A stretch of DNA of 64,000 nucleotides from Bryobacteraceae bacterium (GCA_947458745.1 CANGYQ010000011.1:1-64000), one strand, 5' to 3'; positions 15,674 through 25,563 are shown, numbered from the stretch's first letter. Notes: a model not told the origin generated them from the sequence alone. Numbers and translations are program-made.

Positions 15674-17641
15674 GTGAGTATAGGTAGGCAGAATGGACCA
15701 AACCGGATAGGTGGAGGGTTGTCCTCCGTCCGATCCGACTGGCGACGCTTTCGCCCAGCCCAACCGGAGGAGGAACCGGTCGAGTGGGAGCCGAAGGCCA
15801 CAACCACTGAGAGTGAAACCTTGTTGCAGAAGCCCGAGGAGCCCGGGGTTCTGGCGGTGGCTCTTGCTCCGCCCAACCTTTCCGTGGCCGGCCCCCCAGT
15901 GCCGGCGGTCGCGGACTCGCGGGTTTTCATCCCATTTGTTGATCGGACGGTCCGGGAAGCAGTAGCGGCTCCGGTCGCGGAGCCTCCCCAGATCATCCCC
16001 ACTCTGGACCCAGCCGTAGCCGAGCCAGTGGCGGAAGGGCCTCCGGCGATCGACGCGCTGGAAGATCTTCCGGCCGCAGTCGTCGATCTAGCACCCCCGC
16101 GCTCCACAGCATTAGTCCGCGAGCCGGAAACCGACTCGCTGGAGCCGCTCGCTGTGATCGCACCCGCCTCACCGGCCCCAGAAGCGCAGGCGGAGCCGGA
16201 CGCAGCGTCGGATAGCGTGGCCGATCCCATCGATGAGATCGAAGTTGTGGCCATCTCGCCTGACGCCGAAGACGTCCCCGCACCGGAAGCCGTAGCCACC
16301 CCGGAGCCAACAGAAGAAAGGCCAGTAGCCACCGCCGAGGAAACGGTTGCTGGAGCCGCGGCCCCCTCATCGCTGGCAGGTTCCGATCTAATTGAGGAAA
16401 CTTCGGTGGCACCGGAGGAGGCATCAGAAGTTGCGGCGGTGGAGGAATCTCCAGCGGACGCGACGCCCATCGAGGCGGCTGCTGCCGGTGAAATTGGGAA
16501 TGCCGCTGGAGTCGAGGTCCCTGCGACCGATCCCGAACCTCTGATCGCAGTCGATCAAGACCCGATTGCCGCTGAGCCTGACTGCTCCGAGGCTGAAGTG
16601 CAACCCGCGATTGCCGTAGCCGCGACACCGGAATCCGAGGAAGTCCCGGATGCACCTGCTGGTGCCAGTCCGGTTGAGTCCGGGATCACGGTGGCAGCCT
16701 TAGGCTGGGCGATCAATGAGGCATCACCCGCGGCCGAAGAAGCCATCGAAGCCGACGTGCCCCCGGCCCCTGCGGTCGTGCTCGAAAGCACGCCCGGGAA
16801 GGCGGCGTCGGCCGTTGCTGGTGGAAGGAGTGTGGCCGAAGCCGCGACGTCCGGTACCGAAGCCGCCGTTGCAACGGTCGTTTCCATTGCCCCCTCATCG
16901 GGGCCCACGCGCGGCAAGCGTCAGCACAAGCCCTATACCTCCGCCCATCGCACCGAACGCGGTGCGCCCTGCCCGGTGTGTGGCGGAGCTGCGTGGATGA
17001 CGGTTTCGCCCACGCTGGAACGTTGCCCGCGTTGTTCGGTGCTGCGTCTCGACCCCGGGGCCGAGATCGTGCAGCCGATGGAGACGCAGGATCTGGTGCT
17101 GTTGCGCCGTGTCGAAGCCTACCGCCGCGAATCGCGGGAGCGGGTGCTGGCGGTGATGAATGCTTCGCACGTCTCCACCGGCGATCTGGCCGAGCTCAGC
17201 CTGACTCCCGAGCAGTTGGCGGAAATGCGCGTCGATGGCCGCCCTCACATCTTTGGCTCCTTCGGCATGTGCGTGCTGCCGTTCGCCCTGGAGCAAAGCC
17301 GGGAGCCGGTGGAACTGCTGCGGTCCGTGCACGATATGCTGGTGCCTGGGGGCCGGTTGCTGGTGGCGTCGTTTGATCCGCTGTCGCTCCGGTCGCTGAT
17401 GTTTGGGGCGCGCTGGAGTGGTTTGCGTCTGCCCGGCCAGGTCTTCAGTTTCCGCCGCCAGCACGTGGAGCGGATGCTGCGGGAGGCTGGTTTTGAGAAG
17501 CCGAGGGTGGAGCGAGTGTCGGGCTGCCTGCGTGCCGCCAAGCCCGCTCAAGACAGTGGCTCGAAGTTTGAGATGCTTGCTCTGTGGAGAACAATCCAGA
17601 ACTGGGGTGCGGCGTCGATGTTTGATGCGGCGAAAGCCTAG
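15674..17641 (+). CDS. Ala/Pro/Glu-rich protein with zinc ribbon and methyltransferase-like C-terminus
   Basis: 655 residues from GTG (AAGGTAG lies 8-10 bases upstream). Residues ~30-420 are low-complexity and acidic, dominated by Ala, Pro, Glu and Val, and predicted disordered. A four-cysteine zinc ribbon follows (CPVCGG ... CPRC), then about 200 residues that look like the C-terminal half of a class I SAM methyltransferase: LLRSVHDMLVPGGRLLVASF followed by FSFRRQHVERMLREAGFEKPRV. The glycine-rich SAM loop itself is not evident, so the enzymatic activity is doubtful. It is followed closely (66 bases) by the actin-fold ATPase gene, which suggests a functional pair. The disordered part is unlike any neighbour. 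Confidence 0.65.
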   Translation: MSIGRQNGPNRIGGGLSSVRSDWRRFRPAQPEEEPVEWEPKATTTESETLLQKPEEPGVLAVALAPPNLSVAGPPVPAVADSRVFIPFVDRTVREAVAAPVAEPPQIIPTLDPAVAEPVAEGPPAIDALEDLPAAVVDLAPPRSTALVREPETDSLEPLAVIAPASPAPEAQAEPDAASDSVADPIDEIEVVAISPDAEDVPAPEAVATPEPTEERPVATAEETVAGAAAPSSLAGSDLIEETSVAPEEASEVAAVEESPADATPIEAAAAGEIGNAAGVEVPATDPEPLIAVDQDPIAAEPDCSEAEVQPAIAVAATPESEEVPDAPAGASPVESGITVAALGWAINEASPAAEEAIEADVPPAPAVVLESTPGKAASAVAGGRSVAEAATSGTEAAVATVVSIAPSSGPTRGKRQHKPYTSAHRTERGAPCPVCGGAAWMTVSPTLERCPRCSVLRLDPGAEIVQPMETQDLVLLRRVEAYRRESRERVLAVMNASHVSTGDLAELSLTPEQLAEMRVDGRPHIFGSFGMCVLPFALEQSREPVELLRSVHDMLVPGGRLLVASFDPLSLRSLMFGARWSGLRLPGQVFSFRRQHVERMLREAGFEKPRVERVSGCLRAAKPAQDSGSKFEMLALWRTIQNWGAASMFDAAKA

Positions 17642-17707
17642 TGAGGCCGGCTCCATGGGTTTGATTGCCGCGCGGTTGCCCGGCGCGACGTTGACAGGAG
17701 AATCGCT

Positions 17708-18754
17708 TTGAAAATCGACAAGACCCGCTCTTTCACGGGCGTAGATATTGGTACCAGCCGGCTGGTGGCCGCGCGCAACCCCAACGGGGGGTTGCAGCTG
17801 GACATGACGCTGAATGCCTTCATCGAGGTACCGGATATGCCGGCCACGGTGAATAGCCTGAAGCGCCAGGGAATCCGGTTTGTGCGCCATGGCGGCGTTC
17901 TGCTCGCCTATGGCCAGGCAGCGACGGTGTTCGCTGAATTGTTCCACGCCGAATTGCGCCGCCCCATGCGGAGCGGTTGCATGAACTTGCAGGAGCCGGC
18001 CTCGACGCTGGTGATGAGCCGGATCGTGGCGGAACTGGTGGGCGAAGCCGCCGCCAAACCCGCGGTGATCGGATTCTCGATGCCCAGCGCCGGCCTGCAC
18101 GCCGAAGGCGTCTCCAAAGCCAGCTTGACCAACCACCGGTCTGCGCTGGAAGTGATGTTCCGCAACCTGGGCTACACTCCGTACGCGGTCAATGAAGGCG
18201 AAGCGCTGGTTTACTCGGAGCTGGAAGATAGCGGCTATTCCGGTGTCGCGATCAGTTTCGGCGCCGGGCTGACCAACGTCGCGATGACGTATTTGTCCGT
18301 CCCGGTGCTGGATTTCAGCATCAACCGCGGCGGCGACGATGTCGATTCGGCGGCGGCGGAAGTGTTGGGTGAGAAGGCCGCCCGCGTCCGCTTGCACAAG
18401 GAAAACAACTTCGACCTGCTGGGCACCGCGGACGACCAGATGTCACGCACGATCAAGGTCTTCTACGAAGAACTGATCCAGCACACGATTGCTTCACTGG
18501 CCTCGGTACTTGTTTCTTCCTCCGACGTGCCACGCCTCGACCGGCCGATTCCGCTGGTGATCGGCGGCGGCACCACCATGCCTGCCGGCTTCAAGAAGTT
18601 GTTTGAACGCGAGATCCGCAAGATGGACTGGCCGTTCCCGATTTCCGAAGTGCGACAGGCGCGGGATCCGCTGAACGCCGTGGCGCGTGGCGTGCTCCGG
18701 TACGTCGAAGTGAACTACGGGCAGAGCGAAGAAGAAGCCGCCGCCGCAGTCTAA
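17708..18754 (+). CDS. Divergent actin/MreB/FtsA-superfamily ATPase
   Basis: 348 residues. The three signature elements of the actin/Hsp70 fold are visible: phosphate-1 FTGVDIGTSRLVA (residues ~9-21), phosphate-2 AISFGAGLTNVAM (~181-193), and the adenosine motif PLVIGGGTTMPAGF (~279-292). DFSINRGGDDVDSAAAEVLG resembles the connect region of MreB/PilM/FtsA proteins. No signal peptide. It is not FtsA, MreB, DnaK or a ROK kinase by eye: length and inter-motif regions differ. The upstream zinc-ribbon gene is its only close neighbour. A cytoskeletal or scaffold role is inferred from fold alone. Confidence 0.7.
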   Translation: MKIDKTRSFTGVDIGTSRLVAARNPNGGLQLDMTLNAFIEVPDMPATVNSLKRQGIRFVRHGGVLLAYGQAATVFAELFHAELRRPMRSGCMNLQEPASTLVMSRIVAELVGEAAAKPAVIGFSMPSAGLHAEGVSKASLTNHRSALEVMFRNLGYTPYAVNEGEALVYSELEDSGYSGVAISFGAGLTNVAMTYLSVPVLDFSINRGGDDVDSAAAEVLGEKAARVRLHKENNFDLLGTADDQMSRTIKVFYEELIQHTIASLASVLVSSSDVPRLDRPIPLVIGGGTTMPAGFKKLFEREIRKMDWPFPISEVRQARDPLNAVARGVLRYVEVNYGQSEEEAAAAV

Positions 18755-18805
18755 ACCGCCTCGCGGCAGCGATTGGTTGGCCGGTGATTCCAAGAGGGTA
18801 GCGGG

Positions 18806-18816
18806 TTTGATACGCT
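18806..18816 (+). promoter_or_regulatory. Possible -10 region, second copy of TTTGATACGCT
   Basis: Identical to the 11-mer at 14312. It ends 12 bases before the sugar isomerase ATG, so transcription from it would give an almost leaderless mRNA. Confidence 0.3.
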
Positions 18817-18828
18817 TCCCTACTGAGC

Positions 18829-19869
18829 ATGGCGAACCAATTTCCGAAACTGCACAACGCAATGTGGCCCGGCCTGGTCGGCAAGGGCCCTGACTCCGAA
18901 GCGCCCATCGATCTCGACACCATGCTGCGCCTCACCGCAGCCGCCGAGGTCGATGGGCAACGTTTTGAGGGGGTCGATCTTTTCCTGTTCGACCCGCACG
19001 TATCGATCGATTCTACGGCTGACGGCGTCAAGGCGCTGGCGGCCAAGATTGCGGGCTACGGCTTCAAGGTCGGCTCGCTGGTGGCACCCGTGTGGCCGCC
19101 TACAGGTGGCGGATCGGCCATGGGCAGCGATGCCGACCGCGCCAACTTCCTCACCCAGGTGAAGAAGGCCTGCATCATTGGCGGCGAACTGCGCAAGCAA
19201 GGCATCCGCGACTACGGTGTGATTCGTATCGATTCCGCCTCTTCACCTGCCGATTGGGCGCTGGACCCCGCAGGTAATCAGCAGAAGATCGCGAAAACCT
19301 TCCGTGAGGCGTGCGACATCGCCGCCGGCTATGGCGAACGCCTGGCCGCTGAAGGCGAGATCTGCTGGGGTGGCATGCACAGCTGGCGTCACATGGTAGA
19401 GCTGCTCGAACTGGTGGACCGTCCCAAATTGATCGGCTTCCAGGCCGACATGGCCCACACCTTGCTCTACACCATGGGCTACAACGCGCCGGAAGACCGC
19501 CTCCTACCCGATGGCTACACCTGGGACGATGACGACGCCCTGGACGAAGCCCTCAAAACGGTCACTGCCGCTCTGCGGCCCTGGACCATCGACTTCCACG
19601 TCGCGCAAAACGACGCCACCGTGAAGGGCTCCGGCAGCCATGACAAGACCGGCCGCCACTGCTTGCCCAACGACCCCAACGGCAAGCTGAAGATCGCCCG
19701 CGATGCGGGCTACTGGCTGCGCGGCCAGGATGGCGAGCCCACCAAGGCCGTCCAACACATCTGCTGGGACGGCTGCATGTTCTCGAACGAAACGATGATG
19801 CAGCCCGAAACCTGGAACTCAATTCTGTCGGCCATGATCTCCGTGCGCCAGGCCCATGGGTGGAACTAA
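18829..19869 (+). CDS. Sugar phosphate isomerase/epimerase-like TIM barrel protein
   Basis: 346 residues, AP endonuclease-2/xylose isomerase-like barrel (PF01261). It opens with [18 protein letters not shown] and carries the metal-site patterns [42 protein letters not shown] and [13 protein letters not shown] with conserved His, Glu and Asp. No signal peptide, so it acts in the cytoplasm. It precedes a Gfo/Idh/MocA oxidoreductase by 16 bases in the same direction; these two families are typically paired in inositol or unusual-sugar catabolism in Planctomycetes and Acidobacteriota. Substrate unknown. Confidence 0.82.
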   Translation: MANQFPKLHNAMWPGLVGKGPDSEAPIDLDTMLRLTAAAEVDGQRFEGVDLFLFDPHVSIDSTADGVKALAAKIAGYGFKVGSLVAPVWPPTGGGSAMGSDADRANFLTQVKKACIIGGELRKQGIRDYGVIRIDSASSPADWALDPAGNQQKIAKTFREACDIAAGYGERLAAEGEICWGGMHSWRHMVELLELVDRPKLIGFQADMAHTLLYTMGYNAPEDRLLPDGYTWDDDDALDEALKTVTAALRPWTIDFHVAQNDATVKGSGSHDKTGRHCLPNDPNGKLKIARDAGYWLRGQDGEPTKAVQHICWDGCMFSNETMMQPETWNSILSAMISVRQAHGWN

Positions 19870-19885
19870 CTTCGAACTAACTCAA

Positions 19886-21034
19886 ATGAGCAAGAAAACT
19901 CTTAACCTCGGCATGGTGGGCTACGGCTTTATGGGCCGCGCTCACTCGAATGCTTTCCGTAAAGTCGGCAACTTCTTTCCCGCTGAACACCAAGTGGTGC
20001 TGAAGGCGGCCTGTGCGCGCGACGCGGGCAAGGCGCAAGCCTTCGCCGACACCTGGGGCTACGAATCGACCGAGACCGACTGGCGCAAGCTGGTCGAACG
20101 GCCCGATATCGATGTCATCGACATCTGCAGCCCCAACGACACCCACCGCGACATCGCCATTGCGGCGGCGGCGGCGGGCAAGATGGTGCTGTGTGAGAAG
20201 CCGCTCGGCCGCAACCCGGCCGAAAGCGAAGAGATGGTGGCCGCGATTGAGAAAGCGGGCGTCGCGAACATGGTCTGGTACAACTACCGCCGTGTCCCCG
20301 CCGTCACGCTGGCCAAGCAGTTGGTCGACGAAGGCCGCTTCGGCAAGATCTTCCACTACCGCGCCAAGTTCCTGCAGGACTGGACCATCTCGGCGGATCT
20401 GCCGCAAGGCGGTGCCGGCTTGTGGCGTCTCGACGTCAACGTCGCCGGCAGCGGTGTCACCGGTGATCTACTGGCCCACTGCATCGACACCGCCATGTGG
20501 CTCAACGGCCCGATGGTGGAAGTCTCGGCGGTCACCGAGACGTTCATCAAGGAGCGTTCGCACAACCTCACCGGCAAAGTGGAAAAGGTCGGTATCGACG
20601 ACGCCAGCCTCTTCCTCGCGCGCTTCGCCAACGGGTCCCTCGCCACCTTTGAAGCCACCCGCTACGCTCGTGGCCACAAGGCGCTCTACACGCTGGAACT
20701 GAATGGCGAAAAGGCGAGCGTCGCCTGGGATCTGCACGACCTGCACCGTCTGCAGTACTTCGATCACAGCGACCAGGGCATCGTCCGCGGCTGGCGCTCC
20801 ATCCACGTTACCGATGGCGATCAGCCCTACATGAAGAACTGGTGGGTCCCCGGCCTGCAGATCGGGTATGAGCACTCCTTCGTTCACCAGGTAGCCGATT
20901 TCATCGCCGGCCTCGAATCCGGTGTCCCCGCCGCGCCCACCTTCCGCGACGGCCTCGCCACCGACTACGTCTGCGACGCCGTCCTCAAATCCGCCGCCAG
21001 CCGCCAGTGGGAAGCGGTCAAACAGGCGAGCTAG
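19886..21034 (+). CDS. Cytoplasmic Gfo/Idh/MocA family oxidoreductase
   Basis: 382 residues. Rossmann motif [14 protein letters not shown] at the N-terminus, then [12 protein letters not shown] and the CEKPLGRN motif. The C-terminal domain has [17 protein letters not shown], matching inositol 2-dehydrogenase-like members. The start [10 protein letters not shown] lies 16 bases after the isomerase stop; an upstream start overlapping the isomerase would add 10 residues before the fold. No Tat signal, in contrast to the oxidoreductase at 6.1-7.3 kb. Likely works in one pathway with the preceding isomerase. Confidence 0.87.
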   Translation: MSKKTLNLGMVGYGFMGRAHSNAFRKVGNFFPAEHQVVLKAACARDAGKAQAFADTWGYESTETDWRKLVERPDIDVIDICSPNDTHRDIAIAAAAAGKMVLCEKPLGRNPAESEEMVAAIEKAGVANMVWYNYRRVPAVTLAKQLVDEGRFGKIFHYRAKFLQDWTISADLPQGGAGLWRLDVNVAGSGVTGDLLAHCIDTAMWLNGPMVEVSAVTETFIKERSHNLTGKVEKVGIDDASLFLARFANGSLATFEATRYARGHKALYTLELNGEKASVAWDLHDLHRLQYFDHSDQGIVRGWRSIHVTDGDQPYMKNWWVPGLQIGYEHSFVHQVADFIAGLESGVPAAPTFRDGLATDYVCDAVLKSAASRQWEAVKQAS

Positions 21035-21121
21035 TCCGATCAGCCCCACGCGTGAGCGTGGGGCTTGTCTCTCGTATCCGTCCAAGCCCCGCGCACACGC
21101 CCGGGGCTGACCTCGCTGCTC

Positions 21122-21457
21122 CTACGCCCGCGGGCCGCGACCGCCCCGACGTCCGCCCCGTCCCTGCTTCTTCAGTTCATCGAACTTCGCCGCCTGCTCC
21201 GGCGTCAGAATCGCGCGCACCTTGGCGTCGGTTTCATCACGGAGCTTCTTCATCTCCTCGCGCTGCGACTGGTTCTGGTCGCGCAAGGCGCGCATCTTCT
21301 CGGCCTGCTCCTTCATGATCGGCTTCAACTGCTCTTTCTGGGCGTCCGTCAAGTTGAGCTGGCGGGCCAAGCGGCCCGGTTGGGCCCCGCGGCGGTCACC
21401 CTGTTGCGCAAACATGAGGCCCGCGGCCAGAAGCGAAATTGTCAGAAATTTGATCAT
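21122..21457 (-). CDS. Small exported LTXXQ (Spy/CpxP-like) protein
   Basis: 111 residues. Signal peptide at 1-18 (LLAAGLMFAQQ), followed by a highly charged helical region with LTDAQKEQL and LTPEQAAKF, the paired LTXXQ motifs of periplasmic Spy/CpxP-type stress proteins, and a Gly/Arg-rich tail (GRGGRRGGRG). AGGAG lies 12 bases before the ATG. Divergent from valS with an 80-base gap. Periplasmic chaperone or metal-stress role is inferred from the family. Confidence 0.75.
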   Translation of the reverse strand: MIKFLTISLLAAGLMFAQQGDRRGAQPGRLARQLNLTDAQKEQLKPIMKEQAEKMRALRDQNQSQREEMKKLRDETDAKVRAILTPEQAAKFDELKKQGRGGRRGGRGPRA

Positions 21458-21537
21458 TGGTTCGACATCTCCTGCTCGTCCTGAACACCGGAAGTTTGGT
21501 GAAGGTTGCGGTGCCTAGTATCCTGGAAGTTTCCACC

Positions 21538-24099
21538 ATGCAAATTGAGAAAGTTTACGAGCCCCAACTTTTCGAACAGCGTTGGGCTCAGTGGTGGGTG
21601 GATCAGGGCTTCTTTACGGCCGACGCCGCCAGCGAGAAGCCGATGTTTTCGCTCACCATCCCGCCCCCCAACGTCACCGGATCGCTCCACATGGGCCACA
21701 TGCTGGAGCACACGCTGATCGACGTGGCAATTCGCTGGCGTCGCATGTGCGGCTACAACACCCTTTGGCTGCCCGGCATGGACCACGCCGGCATCGCCAC
21801 CCAAATGGTGGTGGAACGGAAGCTGCTGAAAGAAGAAGGCCTCCGCAAGCACGAACTGGGCCGTGAGGAGTTCTTGAAGCGCGTCTGGAAGTGGAAGGCC
21901 GAATCCGGCGGCGCCATCTTGAACCAAATGAAGCAGGTAGGTGCCAGCGTCGATTGGACCCGCAGCCGCTTCACGCTGGACGATGGCCTGTCGCGCGCCG
22001 TCCGTGAGGTCTTCTGTGGCCTCCATGAACGTGGCCTCGTCTATCGCGGCGAATACCTGGTGAACTGGTGCCCGCGTTGCGAAACCGCTCTCTCGGATCT
22101 CGAAGTAAAGCACGACGATCACGAAGGCTCCCTGTGGCACATCCGCTATCAGGTCACCGGGACGGATGAATGGCTGACGGTGGCCACCACGCGCCCCGAG
22201 ACGATGCTGGGCGACACCGCGGTCGCCATCAATCCCAAGGATGAGCGCTACACCCACCTGCACGGCAAGACCGTCACGTTGCCGCTGCTCAACCGCGAGA
22301 TCCCCATCATCTGCGACGACTTTGCCGACCCCAAGTTCGGCACCGGCGTGGTGAAGGTGACGCCCGCGCACGATCCAAACGACTTTGAAGCTGGCAAGCG
22401 CCATGACCTGCCGCGCATCAAGGTGATCAACGAACAAGCCAAGATGACCGCCGCCGCGGGTGCCTACGAGGGCCTCGACCGCTTTGGCGCCCGCAAGCGC
22501 GTCCTAGACGATCTCGAAGCGGGCGGGTATCTCGTGAAGACCGAACCCCACGCCATGAGCGTCGGCAAGTGCGACCGTTGCGCCACCGTGATCGAACCGA
22601 TGCTGTCGACGCAGTGGTTCGTCAAAATGAAGCCGCTGGCCGACAAGGCCGCGCAGGCCGTGCGCGATGGTCGCATCGAGGTGCAGCCCGAGAACTGGAG
22701 CCGCACGCTGCTGGCGTGGCTGGACAACATCCACGATTGGTGCGTGTCGCGCCAGCTTTGGTGGGGCCACCAGATCCCGGCCTGGCACTGCAAAAGCTGC
22801 GCGGAGATCATGGTGGCGCGCGAAGCTCCCACGGTCTGTTTGAAGTGCGGCAGCAGCGATTTGAAGCAGGATTCCGACGTGCTCGACACCTGGTTTTCGA
22901 GCGGCCTATGGCCCATGTCCACGCTGGGCTTCCCGGACCAGACGCCCGATCTGAAGACGTTCTACCCCACGTCGCTGATGATCATGGGCTACGAGATTCT
23001 GTTCCTGTGGTGCAGCCGCATGGCGATGCTGGGTCTCGAGTTTATGGGCGATGTACCTTTCCGGAAGGTCTACATCCATGGCATCGTGCGTGACGCCGAA
23101 AAGCGCAAGATGTCGAAGACGCGCGGCAACACGGTAGACCCACTGGACATCACCGCCAAGTACGGCACCGACGCCGTGCGTATGGCCCTGCTGACCGCCG
23201 CCGCCCCCGGTGCCGACATTGTCTGGACCGAAGACAAGCTGCCCGCCTCGCGCAACTTCGCCAACAAGATCTGGAACGCCTCTCGCTTCCTTTTCCTCAA
23301 TATGGAGAAGGCTGGCGTGGAGCCGTGCATTCCTGAAGCTGGCGAACGCACGACGCTCGAAGACCGCTGGATCTGGTCCCGCCTGAACGCTGCGGCCATG
23401 GCCATGAACTCCGCCATCGAGCAGTACCGATACCACGAAGCCGCCCAGACCATCTGGCACTTCTTCTGGAGCGATTTCTGCGACTGGTACATCGAGCTGA
23501 AGAAGATGCGCTTTGTCGAAGGCTCCGGCCTCGACCATCACTGGCGCAACATTCTGAACGTTTTCGAAAGCGCCCTGCGCCTGCTGCATCCGTCGATGCC
23601 GTTTATCACGGAAGAGCTGTGGCAGCGCCTGAACCCGGACGAGGGACGTTCCATCACCCTGGCCGTCTTTCCGCAACCGGACGCTGCGCTCGATGATCCT
23701 GCCGCTGAGAAGGAGATGGAGCGGCTGCAGGAGATCATTACCAAGGTCCGCGACATCAAGGCCAACCAGCGGCAGACCAAGACGTTGACGCTGGAAGGTG
23801 ACACGGCCTTCGTGGTCACCGCCCGCGACAACGCCGAAGCCGTGCGCCGGTTGAGCGGCGTCGAACTGAGTTACGTCGAAAAACCGGGCGAAGCATTGGC
23901 CTTCACCGGCATCGTCATCAGCGAAGACCAGAAAGTGCGTATCGCCAAAGAAGTCGAGCAGCTGGAGAAGGTGATCGCCAACTCCAAGCGCCAATTGGGC
24001 GACGAAAAGTTCACGGGCCGTGCCCCGGCGCACATTGTCGATGGCCTCCGCGCCAAGCTGGCCGATTACGAAGCGCAGTTGGACAAGCTCCGTGGTTAG
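21538..24099 (+). CDS. valS: Valine--tRNA ligase
   Basis: 853 residues, class Ia synthetase that charges tRNA-Val in the cytoplasm. The HIGH-type motif is in PPPNVTGSLHMGHMLEH, the editing (CP1) domain has TTRPETMLGDTAVAINPKDE, and the catalytic KMSKTRGN loop follows near residue 523. A zinc-type CxxC pair (CKSC, CLKC) sits in the connective region. The C-terminal coiled coil (EVEQLEKVIANSKRQLGDEK) is the tRNA-binding arm typical of ValS. The start was placed at MQIEKVYEP, since the 27 upstream in-frame codons cover the promoter region. First gene of a dense operon: nadC overlaps its end by 8 bases. Confidence 0.97.
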   Translation: MQIEKVYEPQLFEQRWAQWWVDQGFFTADAASEKPMFSLTIPPPNVTGSLHMGHMLEHTLIDVAIRWRRMCGYNTLWLPGMDHAGIATQMVVERKLLKEEGLRKHELGREEFLKRVWKWKAESGGAILNQMKQVGASVDWTRSRFTLDDGLSRAVREVFCGLHERGLVYRGEYLVNWCPRCETALSDLEVKHDDHEGSLWHIRYQVTGTDEWLTVATTRPETMLGDTAVAINPKDERYTHLHGKTVTLPLLNREIPIICDDFADPKFGTGVVKVTPAHDPNDFEAGKRHDLPRIKVINEQAKMTAAAGAYEGLDRFGARKRVLDDLEAGGYLVKTEPHAMSVGKCDRCATVIEPMLSTQWFVKMKPLADKAAQAVRDGRIEVQPENWSRTLLAWLDNIHDWCVSRQLWWGHQIPAWHCKSCAEIMVAREAPTVCLKCGSSDLKQDSDVLDTWFSSGLWPMSTLGFPDQTPDLKTFYPTSLMIMGYEILFLWCSRMAMLGLEFMGDVPFRKVYIHGIVRDAEKRKMSKTRGNTVDPLDITAKYGTDAVRMALLTAAAPGADIVWTEDKLPASRNFANKIWNASRFLFLNMEKAGVEPCIPEAGERTTLEDRWIWSRLNAAAMAMNSAIEQYRYHEAAQTIWHFFWSDFCDWYIELKKMRFVEGSGLDHHWRNILNVFESALRLLHPSMPFITEELWQRLNPDEGRSITLAVFPQPDAALDDPAAEKEMERLQEIITKVRDIKANQRQTKTLTLEGDTAFVVTARDNAEAVRRLSGVELSYVEKPGEALAFTGIVISEDQKVRIAKEVEQLEKVIANSKRQLGDEKFTGRAPAHIVDGLRAKLADYEAQLDKLRG

Positions 24100-24904
24100 T
24101 CCGGCGATTCGCGAACTGCTGGACCGCGCCCTGGCCGAAGACATCGGCACGGGCGACATCACCAGCCAATTGACGGTGCCGGAATCGCTGGAGGCGTCGG
24201 GCACGTTCTTCGCCCGCCAAGATTGCGTGATCGCCGGGATGTCGCTGCTGCCGGAGTTATACGACTCAATCGAGCTGCTGGTGGAGGACGGCACTCGCGT
24301 CACCGACGGTACGCCGATCGCCCATGTCCGTGGCAAAGCTCGGCGGCTGCTGACGCTCGAACGGACCGCGCTGAATCTGCTGCAGCGCCTCTCGGGCATC
24401 GCCACGTTGACTCGCCAGTACGTCGACGCCATGGCCGGCACCAGCTGCCGCTTGCTTGATACGCGTAAGACCACGCCGGGACTGCGCGCGCTCGAAAAGA
24501 TGGCCACCAAGGCGGGCGGTGCTACCAACCATCGCATGGGTCTCTACGATGCCGTGCTGATCAAGAACAACCACATCTCCGCTGCCGGATCGGTGACCAA
24601 TGCGCTGAAAGGCGCACTGGGCCAGCACCCGATTGTCGAGATCGAAGTCCGCACCTGGGATGAGCTGAATGAAGCCCTCGATGCCGGGGCCACGCGTTTG
24701 CTGCTCGACAATCTGACGCCTGCCGAAGCCCGGCGCTGGATCGAATACATCGCTGGCCGCGCCTCCTGTGAGATCTCGGGCGGTGTTACCCTCGCCACCA
24801 TCCGCGCCTATGCCGAAGCGGGAGCTGATTTTGTGTCCGTGGGCGCACTCACGCATTCCGCCACCGCCGTGGACCTCAACTTCCGCCTGACCCTGCTGCC
24901 GTGA
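24092..24904 (+). CDS. nadC: Nicotinate-nucleotide pyrophosphorylase (carboxylating)
   Basis: 270 residues from GTG overlapping the valS stop. Converts quinolinate and PRPP to nicotinate mononucleotide in NAD synthesis. Family motifs: ALAEDIGTGDITS, ERTALNLLQRLSGIAT, LLDTRKTTPGLRALEK, NHRMGLYDAVLIKNNH and VEIEVRTWDEL, with C-terminal SGGVTLATIRAYAEAGADF. Length is normal for the family. Frames extending into valS are rejected because they add unrelated residues. Followed by birA with a 4-base overlap. Confidence 0.96.
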   Translation: MVSPAIRELLDRALAEDIGTGDITSQLTVPESLEASGTFFARQDCVIAGMSLLPELYDSIELLVEDGTRVTDGTPIAHVRGKARRLLTLERTALNLLQRLSGIATLTRQYVDAMAGTSCRLLDTRKTTPGLRALEKMATKAGGATNHRMGLYDAVLIKNNHISAAGSVTNALKGALGQHPIVEIEVRTWDELNEALDAGATRLLLDNLTPAEARRWIEYIAGRASCEISGGVTLATIRAYAEAGADFVSVGALTHSATAVDLNFRLTLLP

Positions 24905-25563
24905 GTGAACCGCTGATCGTCCGGCTATCCTCCACCACCTCCACCATGGCGGACGCCGCGCGTTTGGCCGACCAGGGCGCACCGCATCTGTCCTGCGTGG
25001 TGGCCGATCAGCAAACGGCCGGGCAGGGAAGGCACGGGCACAGCTGGTTGTCGCCACACGGGGGACTCTACGTCACCTTCGTCCTTCGCCCTTCAGCCAC
25101 GATCCCGATGTTGACCCTGGCCATCGGCCTGGCCGTGCGCGAAGCCGTCGCGGTACCCTGCGATCTCCGCTGGCCCAATGACCTGATGGTGGGAGATCGC
25201 AAACTGGCGGGAATCCTCTGCACGCTCCAGAACGGCGCAGTGCTGGCCGGTATTGGCGTCAACCTGAGTGATCCGGGCCACCCCGAGGCCGCCTGGTTAA
25301 CCGGTGTCTCCCGCGATGCATTGCTGGTCTCCCTTCGCCGGGCGCTGCCCGACTTCCTGAACTTGGACCCGGCCTCCATTCTTCGGCTGTTTACGCAATA
25401 CTCCAGCTACGCCCTGGGCCGGCGCGTGCACGTGGAAGGACACGGTTTGGGTATCACCGCCGGGCTGGATCCGGCCGGGTTCCTGCTGCTACAAAAGGAT
25501 TCGGGTGAACGGGTGACCATCTATGCTGGTGGTGTGCGGCCCGCCGGAGATCAAACTCGATGA
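24901..25563 (+). CDS. birA: Biotin--[acetyl-CoA-carboxylase] ligase, short form without DNA-binding domain
   Basis: 220 residues, GTG start in a GTGA overlap with nadC. Attaches biotin to the carboxyl-carrier protein. Catalytic motifs: TTSTM, QTAGQGRHGHSW (the GRGR-like biotinoyl-AMP loop), LRWPNDLMVGDRKLAGIL with the active-site Lys, and GIGVNLS. It lacks the N-terminal helix-turn-helix of bifunctional BirA, so it is an enzyme only. Ends in an ATGA overlap with coaX; the same birA-coaX neighbourhood is common in bacteria. Confidence 0.95.
   Translation: MSEPLIVRLSSTTSTMADAARLADQGAPHLSCVVADQQTAGQGRHGHSWLSPHGGLYVTFVLRPSATIPMLTLAIGLAVREAVAVPCDLRWPNDLMVGDRKLAGILCTLQNGAVLAGIGVNLSDPGHPEAAWLTGVSRDALLVSLRRALPDFLNLDPASILRLFTQYSSYALGRRVHVEGHGLGITAGLDPAGFLLLQKDSGERVTIYAGGVRPAGDQTR

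Noticed and set aside
15674-17641. Calling the 655-aa protein a functional SAM methyltransferase
   Set aside because: Only the rear half of the fold is visible; the glycine-rich SAM motif cannot be found.
16895-18397. 500-codon open frame antisense to the zinc-ribbon and actin-fold genes
   Set aside because: High GC and codon bias produce long shadow frames; it has no RBS, domain or plausible composition, while the plus-strand genes have clear motifs.
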